This document shows, in pieces, positions 8,301 to 15,998 of a stretch of DNA of 64,000 nt (its first letter is position 1; each line of letters starts with the position of its first letter). A model generated the notes under the pieces. The model searched no databases and was not told where the DNA came from. It saw nothing but the letters and a program-made list of their open reading frames with translations. The translations under genes and the position numbers were made by a program. Source of the stretch: Svornostia sp051306365 (GTDB lineage Bacteria; Actinomycetota; Thermoleophilia; Solirubrobacterales; Solirubrobacteraceae); contig JBPPNC010000105.1 in assembly GCA_051306365.1 (NCBI GenBank), forward strand, positions 45,935-109,934, read 5' to 3'.

Positions 8301-9871
8301 GTGTCAGAACGCTCGCGCAGGACGAGGATCGCCATGGGCACCGCCGAGACGGCGAGCAGCAGCAGGGACGGGGCCGCGCCGCGCTCGTAGAAGCCGACGC
8401 TCGTGGTGCGCCAGACGTCGATCGCGAGCGTGTCGAAGCCTATCGGCGCGAGGATGAGCGTCGCCGGGAGTTCCTTCACCGCCGTGAGGAAGACGAGCGC
8501 TGCACCCGCGGCTGCACCGCCGCGCAGCAGCGGTGCGGTGACCGAGACGAACGCGCGCGTCGGCGAGCGCCCGAGCGACCGCGCGGCCTCTTCCAGGCGC
8601 GGGTCGACCTGCAGCACGGCGGTGCGCACCGCGCCGATGGCCTGCGGCAGGAAGAGGATCACGAGCGCCACCACGAGCATGAAGAGCGTCTGGTAGAGCC
8701 CGATCACCGCGCGGGTCGCGAAGAACACGAGCGCCAGCGCCACGACGATCCCCGGCAGCGCATGCCCGAGGTACGCGCCGCCTTCGATGAGCCGCGGCCA
8801 GCGGCCCCGGTACCGCGCGGCCAGCAGCGCGACCGGCAGCGCGCACAGCACCGCGACCCCGGCGGCCAACCCCGCCGCCAGCAGCGAGTGCCCGGCCGAC
8901 GTGAACACCGCGCCCCACTCGACGGTGCCCGAGATCGAGCGCGTCGTCCACAGCGCGAGCATCCCGACGGGCAGCGCCAGCGCCAGCCCGACGACGCCCG
9001 CGCAGAACGCCACTGCCGGCCAGCGCCAGCGCCCGAGCGCGACGGGCCGCGGCGGCCGCGCCGTCCCCGGGGCGCTGCGGTGCAGCGCGCCCGAGCGCCG
9101 CGAGCGCGCTTCCAGCCACAGGATCACGAGCGTCACGAGCACCAGCAGCGTGGCCAGTGACGCCGCGCCCACCCGGTCGAACGACGAGCGGTACTGGGTG
9201 TAGATCACGCGCGTGAACGAGTCGAAGCGCATGATCGACACCGCGCCGAAGTCGCTCAGGACGTAGAGCGAGACGAGCAGCGCGCCCGCGCCGACCGCGG
9301 GCAGGAGCTGGGGGAGCACGACGCCGCGGTACGCCGCCCACCCCGAGCGGCCCATCCCGCGCGCGGCCTCCTCCAGCGACGGGTCCATCCGCCGCAGCAC
9401 CGCCTGCAGCGGCAGCAGCACATACGGGAAGCAGAACAGCGTGAGCGCCAGCCACGCGCCCCAGAACCCGTACAGGGACGGCAGCCGGTCGATCCCCAGC
9501 GGGCCCTCCAGGACGCCCTGCAGCTCGCCGCGCGGGCCGAGCGCGCTTACCAGCAGGTACGCCCCGATGTAGCTCGGGATCACCAGCGGCAGCGCGCACA
9601 GCACCGACCACACGCCGCGGCCCGGCAGGTCGGTGCGGACCGTCAGCCAGCTGATCGGCAGCGAGATCGCGACCGTCGCCGCGGTCACCGCCACGGCCAG
9701 GCCGACGCTGCGCAGCATCAGCTCCAGCGCGCGCGCCGACCACACCGTCTCCCACCACTGCGGCAGGTCGCCGAGGACGACCCACGCGAGGTACGCGACG
9801 GGCAGGACCGCGCCGGCCGCCACGAGCCCCGCCGTGGCGAGCAGCGCCGGGGGTGCGGCGCGACGGGTCAT
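8297..9871 (-). CDS. fbpB: Fe3+ ABC transporter permease (two-module)
   Basis: A 524-residue inner-membrane permease made of two tandem binding-protein-dependent transport modules, about twelve transmembrane helices in total, as usual for FbpB. Each module has an EAA-type cytoplasmic loop that docks on the ATPase: EEAARGMGRSGWAAYRGVVL in the first half and EEAARSLGRSPTRAFVSV in the second. It lies 4 bp after fbpA and overlaps fbpC by 4 bp. Its role is to pass ferric iron, delivered by the lipoprotein, across the cytoplasmic membrane. Confidence 0.93.
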   Translation of the reverse strand: MTRRAAPPALLATAGLVAAGAVLPVAYLAWVVLGDLPQWWETVWSARALELMLRSVGLAVAVTAATVAISLPISWLTVRTDLPGRGVWSVLCALPLVIPSYIGAYLLVSALGPRGELQGVLEGPLGIDRLPSLYGFWGAWLALTLFCFPYVLLPLQAVLRRMDPSLEEAARGMGRSGWAAYRGVVLPQLLPAVGAGALLVSLYVLSDFGAVSIMRFDSFTRVIYTQYRSSFDRVGAASLATLLVLVTLVILWLEARSRRSGALHRSAPGTARPPRPVALGRWRWPAVAFCAGVVGLALALPVGMLALWTTRSISGTVEWGAVFTSAGHSLLAAGLAAGVAVLCALPVALLAARYRGRWPRLIEGGAYLGHALPGIVVALALVFFATRAVIGLYQTLFMLVVALVILFLPQAIGAVRTAVLQVDPRLEEAARSLGRSPTRAFVSVTAPLLRGGAAAGAALVFLTAVKELPATLILAPIGFDTLAIDVWRTTSVGFYERGAAPSLLLLAVSAVPMAILVLRERSDT

Positions 9872-9875
9872 CCGG

Positions 9876-10886
9876 TCACAGGACCCCGGTCTGCTGCAGG
9901 AGCTCCACGGTGCCCTGCAGGTCGTCGAGCTGGTTGAGGTCGATGTCGGGCTGCTCGATCTCGTCGAGCGGCTGCAGCGACGGGTCGGCCTCGACGCCCG
10001 GCACGACGGGGTACTCCTTCAGCTCGTCGGCGAAGTACTTCTGGCTCTCGTCGGTCAGGAGGAAGTCGACGAACCGCTGCGCCTTCTCCTGCTGGTTGGC
10101 GCTCGCCAGGATGCCGACGCCCGCGACGTTCACCAGCGCGCCGATGTCGCCGTCACCCGGCTCGTAGATCCCGACGGGGTAGTCCTCGCCCTCCTCGGCG
10201 ATGGCCTCGGCGACGTAGTAGTGGTTGAGCAGCCCGGCGTCGATCTCGCCCTTGGCGATCGCGTCGCGGATCGCGATGTTGTTCTCATAGGCTTGGACGT
10301 CGTTGGCGAGCATGCCCTCGAGCCACGCCTGCGTCTGCTCCTCACCGAGCTCCGCGCGCATGGCGGTGACAAACGACTGGAACGACGCGTTCGTCGGCGC
10401 CCACGCGATCCGGCCCTTCCACTCCTCGTCGGTGAGATCGAGGACGGATGCCGGGAGGTCGCCGGGCTGCAGCTTGCGCTTGTCGTAGGCGATGACGCGG
10501 GCCCGCGCTGACGTCCCGACCCAGTCGCCCTTGGCCGAGCGGAACGCCTCGGGGACCTTGTTGAGCGTGGCGGCGGGCAGTGCGCCCAGCAGCGACTCGT
10601 TCTGGAGCGCGCCGAGCGCGCCGGCGTCCTGGCTGAAGAACGCGTCCGCCGGCGAGGCCTTGCCCTCCTCGATGATCGTCGCCGCCAGCTCGGGGGAGTC
10701 GGCGTACTTGACCTCCGTCTCGATGCCGGTCTCCTGCTCGAAGCGTTCGACGAGTGGCCCGACGAGGTCCTCGTTGCGTCCGGAGTAGACGACGAGCGCG
10801 TCCTCGGACGGGCCGTCGTCCCCGCACGCCGAGACGGCGAAGGCGAGCAGGGGCACGGCGAGGAGGAGCAGGAGGATCCGGGGCAT
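9876..10886 (-). CDS. fbpA: Fe3+ ABC transporter substrate-binding lipoprotein
   Basis: A 336-residue extracellular solute-binding protein. A signal peptide with a lipobox ending at Cys21 (LAFAVSAC) predicts a lipid-anchored protein outside the membrane. The mature start ALVVYSGRNEDLVGPLVERF is characteristic of the iron-binding FbpA/FutA class, as is the YNNIAI/NHYYVAEA region near residue 220 whose adjacent tyrosines usually coordinate Fe3+. First gene of the fbpABC operon. An iron-box-like motif lies 22 bp upstream of the start (10908-10921), suggesting repression by a DtxR/IdeR-type regulator when iron is sufficient; that regulator is not in the window. Confidence 0.92.
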   Translation of the reverse strand: MPRILLLLLAVPLLAFAVSACGDDGPSEDALVVYSGRNEDLVGPLVERFEQETGIETEVKYADSPELAATIIEEGKASPADAFFSQDAGALGALQNESLLGALPAATLNKVPEAFRSAKGDWVGTSARARVIAYDKRKLQPGDLPASVLDLTDEEWKGRIAWAPTNASFQSFVTAMRAELGEEQTQAWLEGMLANDVQAYENNIAIRDAIAKGEIDAGLLNHYYVAEAIAEEGEDYPVGIYEPGDGDIGALVNVAGVGILASANQQEKAQRFVDFLLTDESQKYFADELKEYPVVPGVEADPSLQPLDEIEQPDIDLNQLDDLQGTVELLQQTGVL

Positions 10887-10907
10887 GTACGACCTCGTGG
10901 AGGGGAG

Positions 10908-10921
10908 TTAGGGGACCCGAA
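10908..10921 (-). promoter_or_regulatory. Iron-box-like operator upstream of fbpA
   Basis: The plus strand reads TTAGGGGACCCGAA: half sites TTAGG and CCGAA separated by four bases. It is the same architecture (TWAGG-N4-CCTWA, one mismatch here) as two sites in front of the imelysin gene at 20189 and 20245. DtxR/IdeR boxes are built from TWAGG half sites, though usually with other spacing. It sits 22 bp upstream of the fbpA start, where binding would block transcription. Confidence 0.5.
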
Positions 10922-11027
10922 GGCCGAGACAGCTTGCCACAGACGGGCTCCTCCGATCCGCCCGGTCGCGCCTCGATGAACCGCTGACGGTCAGCCCGAC
11001 GTAAGTCTGGGTACACCCCCTCGTGAG

Positions 11028-11246
11028 ATGGACATGATCACCCAGACCCCCACCGACCTGTACGAGCGCCTCGAGCTACTGCGCATCGAGCGGGCCCTGG
11101 CGATGGGGTGCGAGCTGCGCCACGACCCGGCGTACATGGCGGATCTCGACACGGAGATCGCCGCCATGCACGCCGCGTGGATCGGCGCGGCCGTCACCGA
11201 GATCGCCGTGCTCCGCGCGCAGCTGGCCGGCGCGCCGCAGGGCTAG
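11028..11246 (+). CDS. Small conserved hypothetical protein (family A, member 1)
   Basis: A 72-residue, probably all-helical, soluble protein with no signal peptide or recognised domain. Its last 62 residues align without gaps to the C-terminal 62 residues of the protein at 35112-35486, with 32 identities by my count: both share an ERALA core, AY..DL..E in the middle, and end in IG.A..E.AVLRA.L.G..QG. Two copies in one window, each beside acyl-CoA dehydrogenase genes, point to a lineage-specific family. An alternative ATG lies two codons downstream. The stop codon overlaps the stop of the convergent NlpC/P60 gene in a CTAG palindrome. The function is unknown. Confidence 0.72.
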   Translation: MDMITQTPTDLYERLELLRIERALAMGCELRHDPAYMADLDTEIAAMHAAWIGAAVTEIAVLRAQLAGAPQG

Positions 11247-12007
11247 AGCCCAGGCGGGTGCCGGGCGACGAAGCCGTTGCGTGAGCGCATCTCGCTCTGC
11301 CACCGCGAGCCGGTCGTCTTCGTGCCCGATGTGTCGAATCGCACGCCCGCGACCTCGAGGAAGACGTGGCCGTCGTGGGTCCAGACAGTCACCCACTTGC
11401 CCTTGCCCGGCTTGCCCCAGCCCTTGAGCTGGCCTGACGTCAGCGACCGGTCGAGCAGCCCTGCGGACGCGAGCGCGAACGACACCGAGCCAGAGCAGTC
11501 GTAGCCCTCGTCCTGCCACTTGCCGTGGCCGCCGCCCCAGAGGTACGGGGTGCGCGCGATGCCGTTGCCCGCCTCGATGATCTGTTTGACCTCCGGCGGG
11601 CTCTCCAGCGGCGGGAGCGCGATCCCGTTCTCCAGGACCTCGGCGCGCACGATCGTCTGGTCTGTGTCGTCGCTCGTCGGGTCCAGCGCTTCGGCGGACA
11701 CGGCGGGGACGGTCATGGTCTCCGCATCCCTGGCCTGCTGCTGCAGCCCGCGAGCGGCCTTCGCCTCGGCCCGCTCGGCGTCGGCGTCGGCGCGGCGGTC
11801 GGCCTCCCGCTGCGCCGCGCGCTCGAGCGCGCCGCGCGCCTCGGTGGCGATGCGCGTGGTCTCCGGCGGCAGCGGCATCGGCGACGCGACTGCGCGCAGG
11901 GCACGGGAGGGCGTCTCGTCGCCGAACGCCGTGGCGACGAGGGCGATGAGGCCGAGGAGCGCGAGCGCCGTGGCGGCGCCGGCGAGGATCCGGCGGGAAC
12001 GAGCCAT
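11243..12007 (-). CDS. NlpC/P60-type cell-wall hydrolase, membrane-anchored
   Basis: A 254-residue secreted or anchored protein. Residues 6-28 form a signal or anchor helix; residues 52-95 are an Ala/Glu/Arg-rich coiled coil. The C-terminal half has the NlpC/P60 pattern: PYLWGGGHGKW, catalytic Cys171 in DEGYDCSGSVSFAL, and a following histidine (His211 or His214) in THDGHVFLEV. These enzymes usually cleave D-gamma-glutamyl-diaminopimelate links in peptidoglycan. I use ATG 12007; a GTG lies one codon upstream. It is divergent from the acyl-CoA dehydrogenase gene, with 80 bp between starts. Confidence 0.82.
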   Translation of the reverse strand: MARSRRILAGAATALALLGLIALVATAFGDETPSRALRAVASPMPLPPETTRIATEARGALERAAQREADRRADADAERAEAKAARGLQQQARDAETMTVPAVSAEALDPTSDDTDQTIVRAEVLENGIALPPLESPPEVKQIIEAGNGIARTPYLWGGGHGKWQDEGYDCSGSVSFALASAGLLDRSLTSGQLKGWGKPGKGKWVTVWTHDGHVFLEVAGVRFDTSGTKTTGSRWQSEMRSRNGFVARHPPGL

Positions 12008-12066
12008 CACCAGGAGTATCGGCCATCGGCGCCCTGGGTCGCAGCAGGCCGATTAGGCGACCTTCC

Positions 12067-12087
12067 AACTACAGTGGGTGGGTAGTT
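12067..12087. promoter_or_regulatory. Inverted repeat abutting acyl-CoA dehydrogenase start
   Basis: AACTAC and GTAGTT are perfect inverted arms separated by nine bases; the right arm ends at the base before the ATG at 12088. The left arm plus next bases (TACAGT) also resembles a -10 element. A regulator bound here would block both initiation and leader. A related ACTAC/GTAGT palindrome lies upstream of the thiolase gene at 53198. Confidence 0.45.
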
Positions 12088-13239
12088 ATGGCTACGAGCA
12101 CCCACACCGACCTCTACGCGCTGCCGCAGGAGTTCCTCGATCTGCGCGACATGATTCGCCAGATCGCGACCGAGAAGATCGCGCCGCGCGCCCACGACAT
12201 CGACGCGAGTGCGGAGTACCCGCACGACCTGCGCGAGATCCTCGCCGAGAACGGCATCCTCGGCCTCCCGTTCGAGGAGGAGCACGGCGGCACCGGCACG
12301 GGCGTCCTCATGCTGAACATCGGCGTCGAGGAGATCGCCAAGGCGTGCGCGGCGACGTCGCTCATCCTCATGGTGCAGGAGCTCGGTTCCATGCCGATCA
12401 AGCTCTTCGGCAGCGAGGAGCAGAAGCAGACGTGGCTGTCGCGCCTGGCGTCGGGTGAGATCACGCCGGCGTTCGCCCTCTCCGAGCCCGAGGCCGGCTC
12501 GGACCCCGCCAGCATGCGCACCCACGCGGTCCGCGACGGCGACGAGTGGGTCATCAACGGCGCGAAGAACTGGATCACGAACTCCGGCATCGCCGACTAC
12601 TACCTGACGTTCGCGGTGACCGACCGCGAGCAGGGCAAGGTCTCGGCGTTCATCGTCGAGAAGGACCGCCCGGGCTTCTCCATCGGCAAGCTCGAGAAGA
12701 AGCTCGGCATCAAGGGCTCGCCGACCGGCTCGCCGGTCTACGAGGACGTGCGCGTCCCGGTCGCGAACCTCGTCGGCGAGGAGGGCCGCGGCATGGCCGT
12801 CGCGCTGAAGACCCTCTCCTACACGCGCCTCGGCGCCGCGGCGCAGGCCGTCGGCATCGCCCAGGGCGCCACCGACTACGCCGCGAAGTACGCGAGCGAA
12901 CGCATCCAGTTCGGCAAGCCGATCAACCGCCACCAGGGCATCGCGTTCAAGCTCGCCGACATGCAGGCGAAGACGGCCGCCGCCCGCGCGATCACGTACG
13001 AGGCGTGCGCGAAGGCCGACCGCGGCGACGCCGACTACCAGGTGCACGGCTCGATGGCCAAGCTCATCGCGTCGGACACCGCCATGGCCGTGACGGTCGA
13101 AGCCGTTCAGGTCCTCGGCGGCTACGGCTACGTGACCGAGTACCCGGTCGAGCGGATGATGCGCGATGCGAAGATCACCCAGATCTACGAGGGCACCAGC
13201 GAGGTGCAGCGCATGATCATCTCGCGGTCGCTCGGCTAG
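12088..13239 (+). CDS. Acyl-CoA dehydrogenase (short/medium-chain type)
   Basis: A 383-residue FAD enzyme of fatty-acid or branched-chain oxidation. The order is complete: N-terminal helical domain, FALSEPEAGSDPASM substrate/FAD loop near residue 131, beta-barrel, and C-terminal helical domain with AVQVLGGYGYVTEYPVERMM and QIYEGTSEVQRM. The catalytic base is expected to be Glu368 in YEG, as in short- and medium-chain enzymes. It introduces the alpha-beta double bond into acyl-CoA and passes electrons to ETF. Monocistronic, followed by a dead MocR fragment. It starts at ATG 12088 directly behind a palindrome. Confidence 0.93.
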   Translation: MATSTHTDLYALPQEFLDLRDMIRQIATEKIAPRAHDIDASAEYPHDLREILAENGILGLPFEEEHGGTGTGVLMLNIGVEEIAKACAATSLILMVQELGSMPIKLFGSEEQKQTWLSRLASGEITPAFALSEPEAGSDPASMRTHAVRDGDEWVINGAKNWITNSGIADYYLTFAVTDREQGKVSAFIVEKDRPGFSIGKLEKKLGIKGSPTGSPVYEDVRVPVANLVGEEGRGMAVALKTLSYTRLGAAAQAVGIAQGATDYAAKYASERIQFGKPINRHQGIAFKLADMQAKTAAARAITYEACAKADRGDADYQVHGSMAKLIASDTAMAVTVEAVQVLGGYGYVTEYPVERMMRDAKITQIYEGTSEVQRMIISRSLG

Positions 13240-13330
13240 CGGCGGCCAGTTCGGCGATCACCCGGTGCACTGCCGTCTCCGGCAGCGCGCCGTAGCCGAT
13301 GATCAGGCCGGCCTCACCGCGCCCGGCGCG
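13217..13330 (-). pseudogene. Remnant of MocR-type (GntR/aminotransferase) regulator C-terminus
   Basis: In the minus frame a peptide GLIIGYGALPETAVHRVIAE precedes a stop at 13217. This matches the end of MocR-family regulators, where a GLLLGYANLPE-type segment closes the aminotransferase domain. Upstream in frame the sequence becomes Arg/Pro noise, so only about 30 codons survive, and they overlap the end of the acyl-CoA dehydrogenase gene. I read it as the stump of a deleted gene. Confidence 0.5.
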
Positions 13331-13361
13331 CGGCCGGAGACCGTCCCGGCCGCGGCCGGGG

Positions 13362-14693
13362 TCAGGTCGCCAACTCCTTCTCCCACCGCTCCTTGAGCTC
13401 GGCGTGCTGCGGGGGCAGCACACCATCGATCCACTCCAGGGTGCGCAGCCAGCGCAGCGCGCTGTCGAAGTCGCCCCACAGCGCGTCGGCCTCGGCGAAC
13501 TCCATCGCCAGGCGGCGCATCTCCTCGCGCTCCTCGCCAGCCTTGCGCACCGGCGCCCGCTCCTGCAGCTCCTGTGACGCGGGGTCGAGTTGGTGGCGGT
13601 CGGCGAGGTACGGTGCGAGGTACCGGCCTGCGAGTTTCGTCGGCGGCCACCACAGCGGGTCGAAGGCGGCCTCGCTGGAGACCGCGTCGCCGCGCAGGTA
13701 GGCGGAGGTCACACCGGTGAGCAGCATGCCGCGCAGGACGGGCTGCAGCGGCTGAGCGCCGACCGGCGCGCCGAGCTTGCCTGCGATGACCGATGCGGCC
13801 GTGTCGGCCTGCTGGGCGGCGAGCCCGCCCTGCTTGACGGGGAAGGTCGTGGCGTCCCCGACGGCCCAGACGTCGTCCAGGCCCTCGACGCCCATGAGCT
13901 CGTTCACGGTGATGAAGCCGCTGTCGTCGGTGGGGAGCCCCGGGATCGGGTTGCCCACCAGCTCGGCCATGGTGATGACGGCGTCGGCGCGCACGGGGCG
14001 CCCGCTCGCGAGCGTGACGATCTCGTGGCCATAGTTCGTCGCCTGGGAGTTGAGGAAGCGCACTCCGCGGTCGCCGAGCAGGTCGCGCACGGTGCGCGCG
14101 GCGGTCGGGCCGAAGTCGCGCAGCGGCTCGTTCTCGGAGGTGGCGAGCGCAAGCTTCACGCCCATGATGCCCTCGTCGGCGATCCACGCCGCGGTGAGCA
14201 GCGCGAGCTCGTAGAGCGGCAGCGTCCAGCTCGCGCCGGGCGGCGAGGCGAAGACCAGTTCCTCGACCTCGCCGGAGCGGATGCGGTCCAGCACCCCGCG
14301 CACGGCGTCGACGTCGGGGTTCCCGGCGAAGGTCACGGCGCCCGGCAGCCACGGGCGCGGCTTCGCGCCGATGGCGACGATGAGCACGTCGTAGGTGACC
14401 TCCTCGCCGCTGCGCAACACGACGAGGTGCTCGCCGGGCCGAACCTCGGCCACCGCGCCGTCGATGCGGCGGACGTCGTGGGTCTCGTGGAGGTCCTCGA
14501 GCGCCATCTCGGCGTACGGTTTGCCGCCGAAGGGTTCGGTCACGGCCATCGGCCGGTAGACGAAGGTGCCGGTGGGGCTGATGATGTCGATGGTCGGCAC
14601 GGGGCCGGCGAGCACGCGGACCGCGAGTGCGGCCTCCACGGCGCCGACGCCGCCGCCGGCGATCACGACTCGGGGCTGATGCGCGGGGGCCAT
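13362..14693 (-). CDS. NAD(P)/FAD oxidoreductase, sulfide:quinone reductase-like
   Basis: A 443-residue flavoprotein. The N-terminal FAD-binding motif is VVIAGGGVGAVEAALAVR (residues 9-26); a second dinucleotide-like region lies in the middle, and WAVGDATTFPVKQGGLAAQQAD near residue 290 is the C-terminal FAD motif of the SQR/NDH-2 family. FVYRPMAVTEPFGG near residue 46 is typical of the SQR-like branch. The redox cysteines of true sulfide:quinone reductases are absent, so sulfide oxidation is doubtful; it may be a quinone or NADH oxidoreductase. No transmembrane helix is seen. Neighbours do not define the substrate. Confidence 0.8.
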   Translation of the reverse strand: MAPAHQPRVVIAGGGVGAVEAALAVRVLAGPVPTIDIISPTGTFVYRPMAVTEPFGGKPYAEMALEDLHETHDVRRIDGAVAEVRPGEHLVVLRSGEEVTYDVLIVAIGAKPRPWLPGAVTFAGNPDVDAVRGVLDRIRSGEVEELVFASPPGASWTLPLYELALLTAAWIADEGIMGVKLALATSENEPLRDFGPTAARTVRDLLGDRGVRFLNSQATNYGHEIVTLASGRPVRADAVITMAELVGNPIPGLPTDDSGFITVNELMGVEGLDDVWAVGDATTFPVKQGGLAAQQADTAASVIAGKLGAPVGAQPLQPVLRGMLLTGVTSAYLRGDAVSSEAAFDPLWWPPTKLAGRYLAPYLADRHQLDPASQELQERAPVRKAGEEREEMRRLAMEFAEADALWGDFDSALRWLRTLEWIDGVLPPQHAELKERWEKELAT

Positions 14694-14824
14694 GAACGAA
14701 GTTTACGCTCGGTCTGGCGACCCGCAAATGGGGCGGGCCCCCGAACTGTCGCCCGGAGGACTACGGATCGTGGGAGGCTGCGCTGGATCGTGCTCCGACG
14801 ATGCGCCACCTTCCAGTGAGCCGT

Positions 14825-14841
14825 AACTGGTTGGACCAGTT
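14825..14841. promoter_or_regulatory. Perfect FadR-type operator
   Basis: AACTGGTTGGACCAGTT is a perfect 7-3-7 palindrome and contains TGGTTGGACCA, an exact match to the TNGTNNNACNA consensus known for FadR-subfamily GntR regulators. It ends 2 bp before the start of the FadR-type gene at 14844, strongly suggesting autorepression. Confidence 0.8.
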
Positions 14842-14843
14842 CT

Positions 14844-15569
14844 ATGCCTGACGCGTCTCCTTCTTCCCGCCGCCCGCTGCGCTCCGACGAGGTGCACGAC
14901 GACCTGCGCCGCCAGATCCTCGGCTCCGAGCTGGCCCCGGGCGACCCGCTGCCGTCCGAGCGCGTGCTCGCCGAGCAGTTCGGCATCAACCGCCACGCGG
15001 TGCGCGAGGCGATCAAGCGCCTGCAGCAGGCGAGCCTCGTCGTCGTCAGCCAAGGGGGCGCCACCCGCGTCCTGGACTGGCAGATGTACGGCGGCCTGGA
15101 CCTGCTCGCCGACGTCGCCCCGCTGCTCGAGGGCGCGGCCCGCTGGAAGACGCTGCTGAGCGTCGCCGAGATGCGCGCGAGCATCGGCACGGACGCCGCG
15201 CGTAAGTGCGCCCGCGAGGCGCCGGAGGAGCTGCGCGCGAGCCTGCCGGACCTTGTCGGCGACATGGCCGGCGCCGAGGACTACGAGTCCCGCCTGCGCG
15301 CGTACGAGGTGCTGTGGCTGCGCATCGTCCTGGGCAGCGGCAACCTCGCGTACCGCCTGGCGTTCAACAGCCTCGTCGCCGCGCGCCACGGCGACGGCGT
15401 GAGCGGCGAGATCTACGCGGCCGAGATCGAGGACCTCGACGCGGTGCGCGACATCTCCGACGCGATCGACGCCGGCCAGCCCGAGCACGCGGGCGCCGCC
15501 GCGCGCCGGATGCTCGACCGCACGATCGCCGCCGCCGCATCGCTGCGCGAGCAGTTCGAGGAGTCCTGA
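14844..15569 (+). CDS. FadR-subfamily GntR transcriptional regulator
   Basis: A 241-residue regulator. Residues 12-80 are the winged helix-turn-helix (LRRQILGSELAPGDPLPSER, then FGINRHAVREAIKRL), and residues 95-235 the all-helical FCD ligand-binding domain (VAEMRASIGTDAARKCA, LWLRIVLGSGN). Members respond to acyl-CoA or carboxylic acids. A perfect FadR-type operator overlaps its leader. It is followed without a gap (TGATG) by the stump of a sterol desaturase-like gene, so the regulator once headed an operon. Possible targets in the window are the acyl-CoA dehydrogenase and fad genes, but no second perfect operator was found by eye. Confidence 0.9.
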   Translation: MPDASPSSRRPLRSDEVHDDLRRQILGSELAPGDPLPSERVLAEQFGINRHAVREAIKRLQQASLVVVSQGGATRVLDWQMYGGLDLLADVAPLLEGAARWKTLLSVAEMRASIGTDAARKCAREAPEELRASLPDLVGDMAGAEDYESRLRAYEVLWLRIVLGSGNLAYRLAFNSLVAARHGDGVSGEIYAAEIEDLDAVRDISDAIDAGQPEHAGAAARRMLDRTIAAAASLREQFEES

Positions 15570-15690
15570 TGGCGGAGGTCCTGTACCACGCGATCCCGTT
15601 CTTCGTCCTGCTGCTCTTCGTCGAGTGGCTGAGCTTCCGCGAGCTCGGCGACGAGGGCGGCGAGCTCATCGGCTACGACCTGACGGCTGG
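15569..15690 (+). pseudogene. Stump of sterol desaturase/fatty-acid hydroxylase family gene
   Basis: Starting at an ATG overlapping the regulator stop, about 38 codons encode a hydrophobic start (VLYHAIPFFVLLLFVEWLSF, then GYDL) matching the N-terminus of sterol desaturase-family membrane proteins. After GYDLT the frame turns to Arg/Pro/Ser noise and none of the His-box region is present. The break near 15687 coincides with the end of a nucleotidyltransferase remnant on the other strand, so a deletion joined two dead genes. Confidence 0.5.
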
Positions 15691-15799
15691 CAGCCCGAGG
15701 GCGGCCGCCCGACCGAGCTCACCGGGTGTGATGTCGCACGTCTCGTCGCCTGCTCGCAACGCGGGGCCTCGCCGGTCAGCGATGTATGTCCTCGCGACC

Positions 15800-15940
15800 C
15801 GTCGACCTGAGCGAGCCATCGCTCCTCGTCGATGTCCTCGTCGGGTGCGACGAGCAGGATGTCGCTTGACGCGTCGCCGGTACGACGCGCGGCACTCCCG
15901 AAGAGCGACACGCGCGAGCGCGTTGCTGCTGGACTGACAC
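15800..15940 (-). pseudogene. Degenerate nucleotidyltransferase (MNT-type) fragment
   Basis: The minus frame from GTG 15940 reads RVSLFGSAARRTGDASSDIL followed by LVAPDEDIDEERW. This is the GSxxR...SDxDLLV core of small MNT-type nucleotidyltransferases, but SDILLV lacks the second catalytic Asp (expected SDIDLLV) and everything after it is lost. It is a short broken copy. Confidence 0.45.
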
Positions 15941-15998
15941 GGGGTGACGTTCCGCCGCCCTGAGCGGCAGAACGTCACGAGGAACCGCTCCGGCCCGC

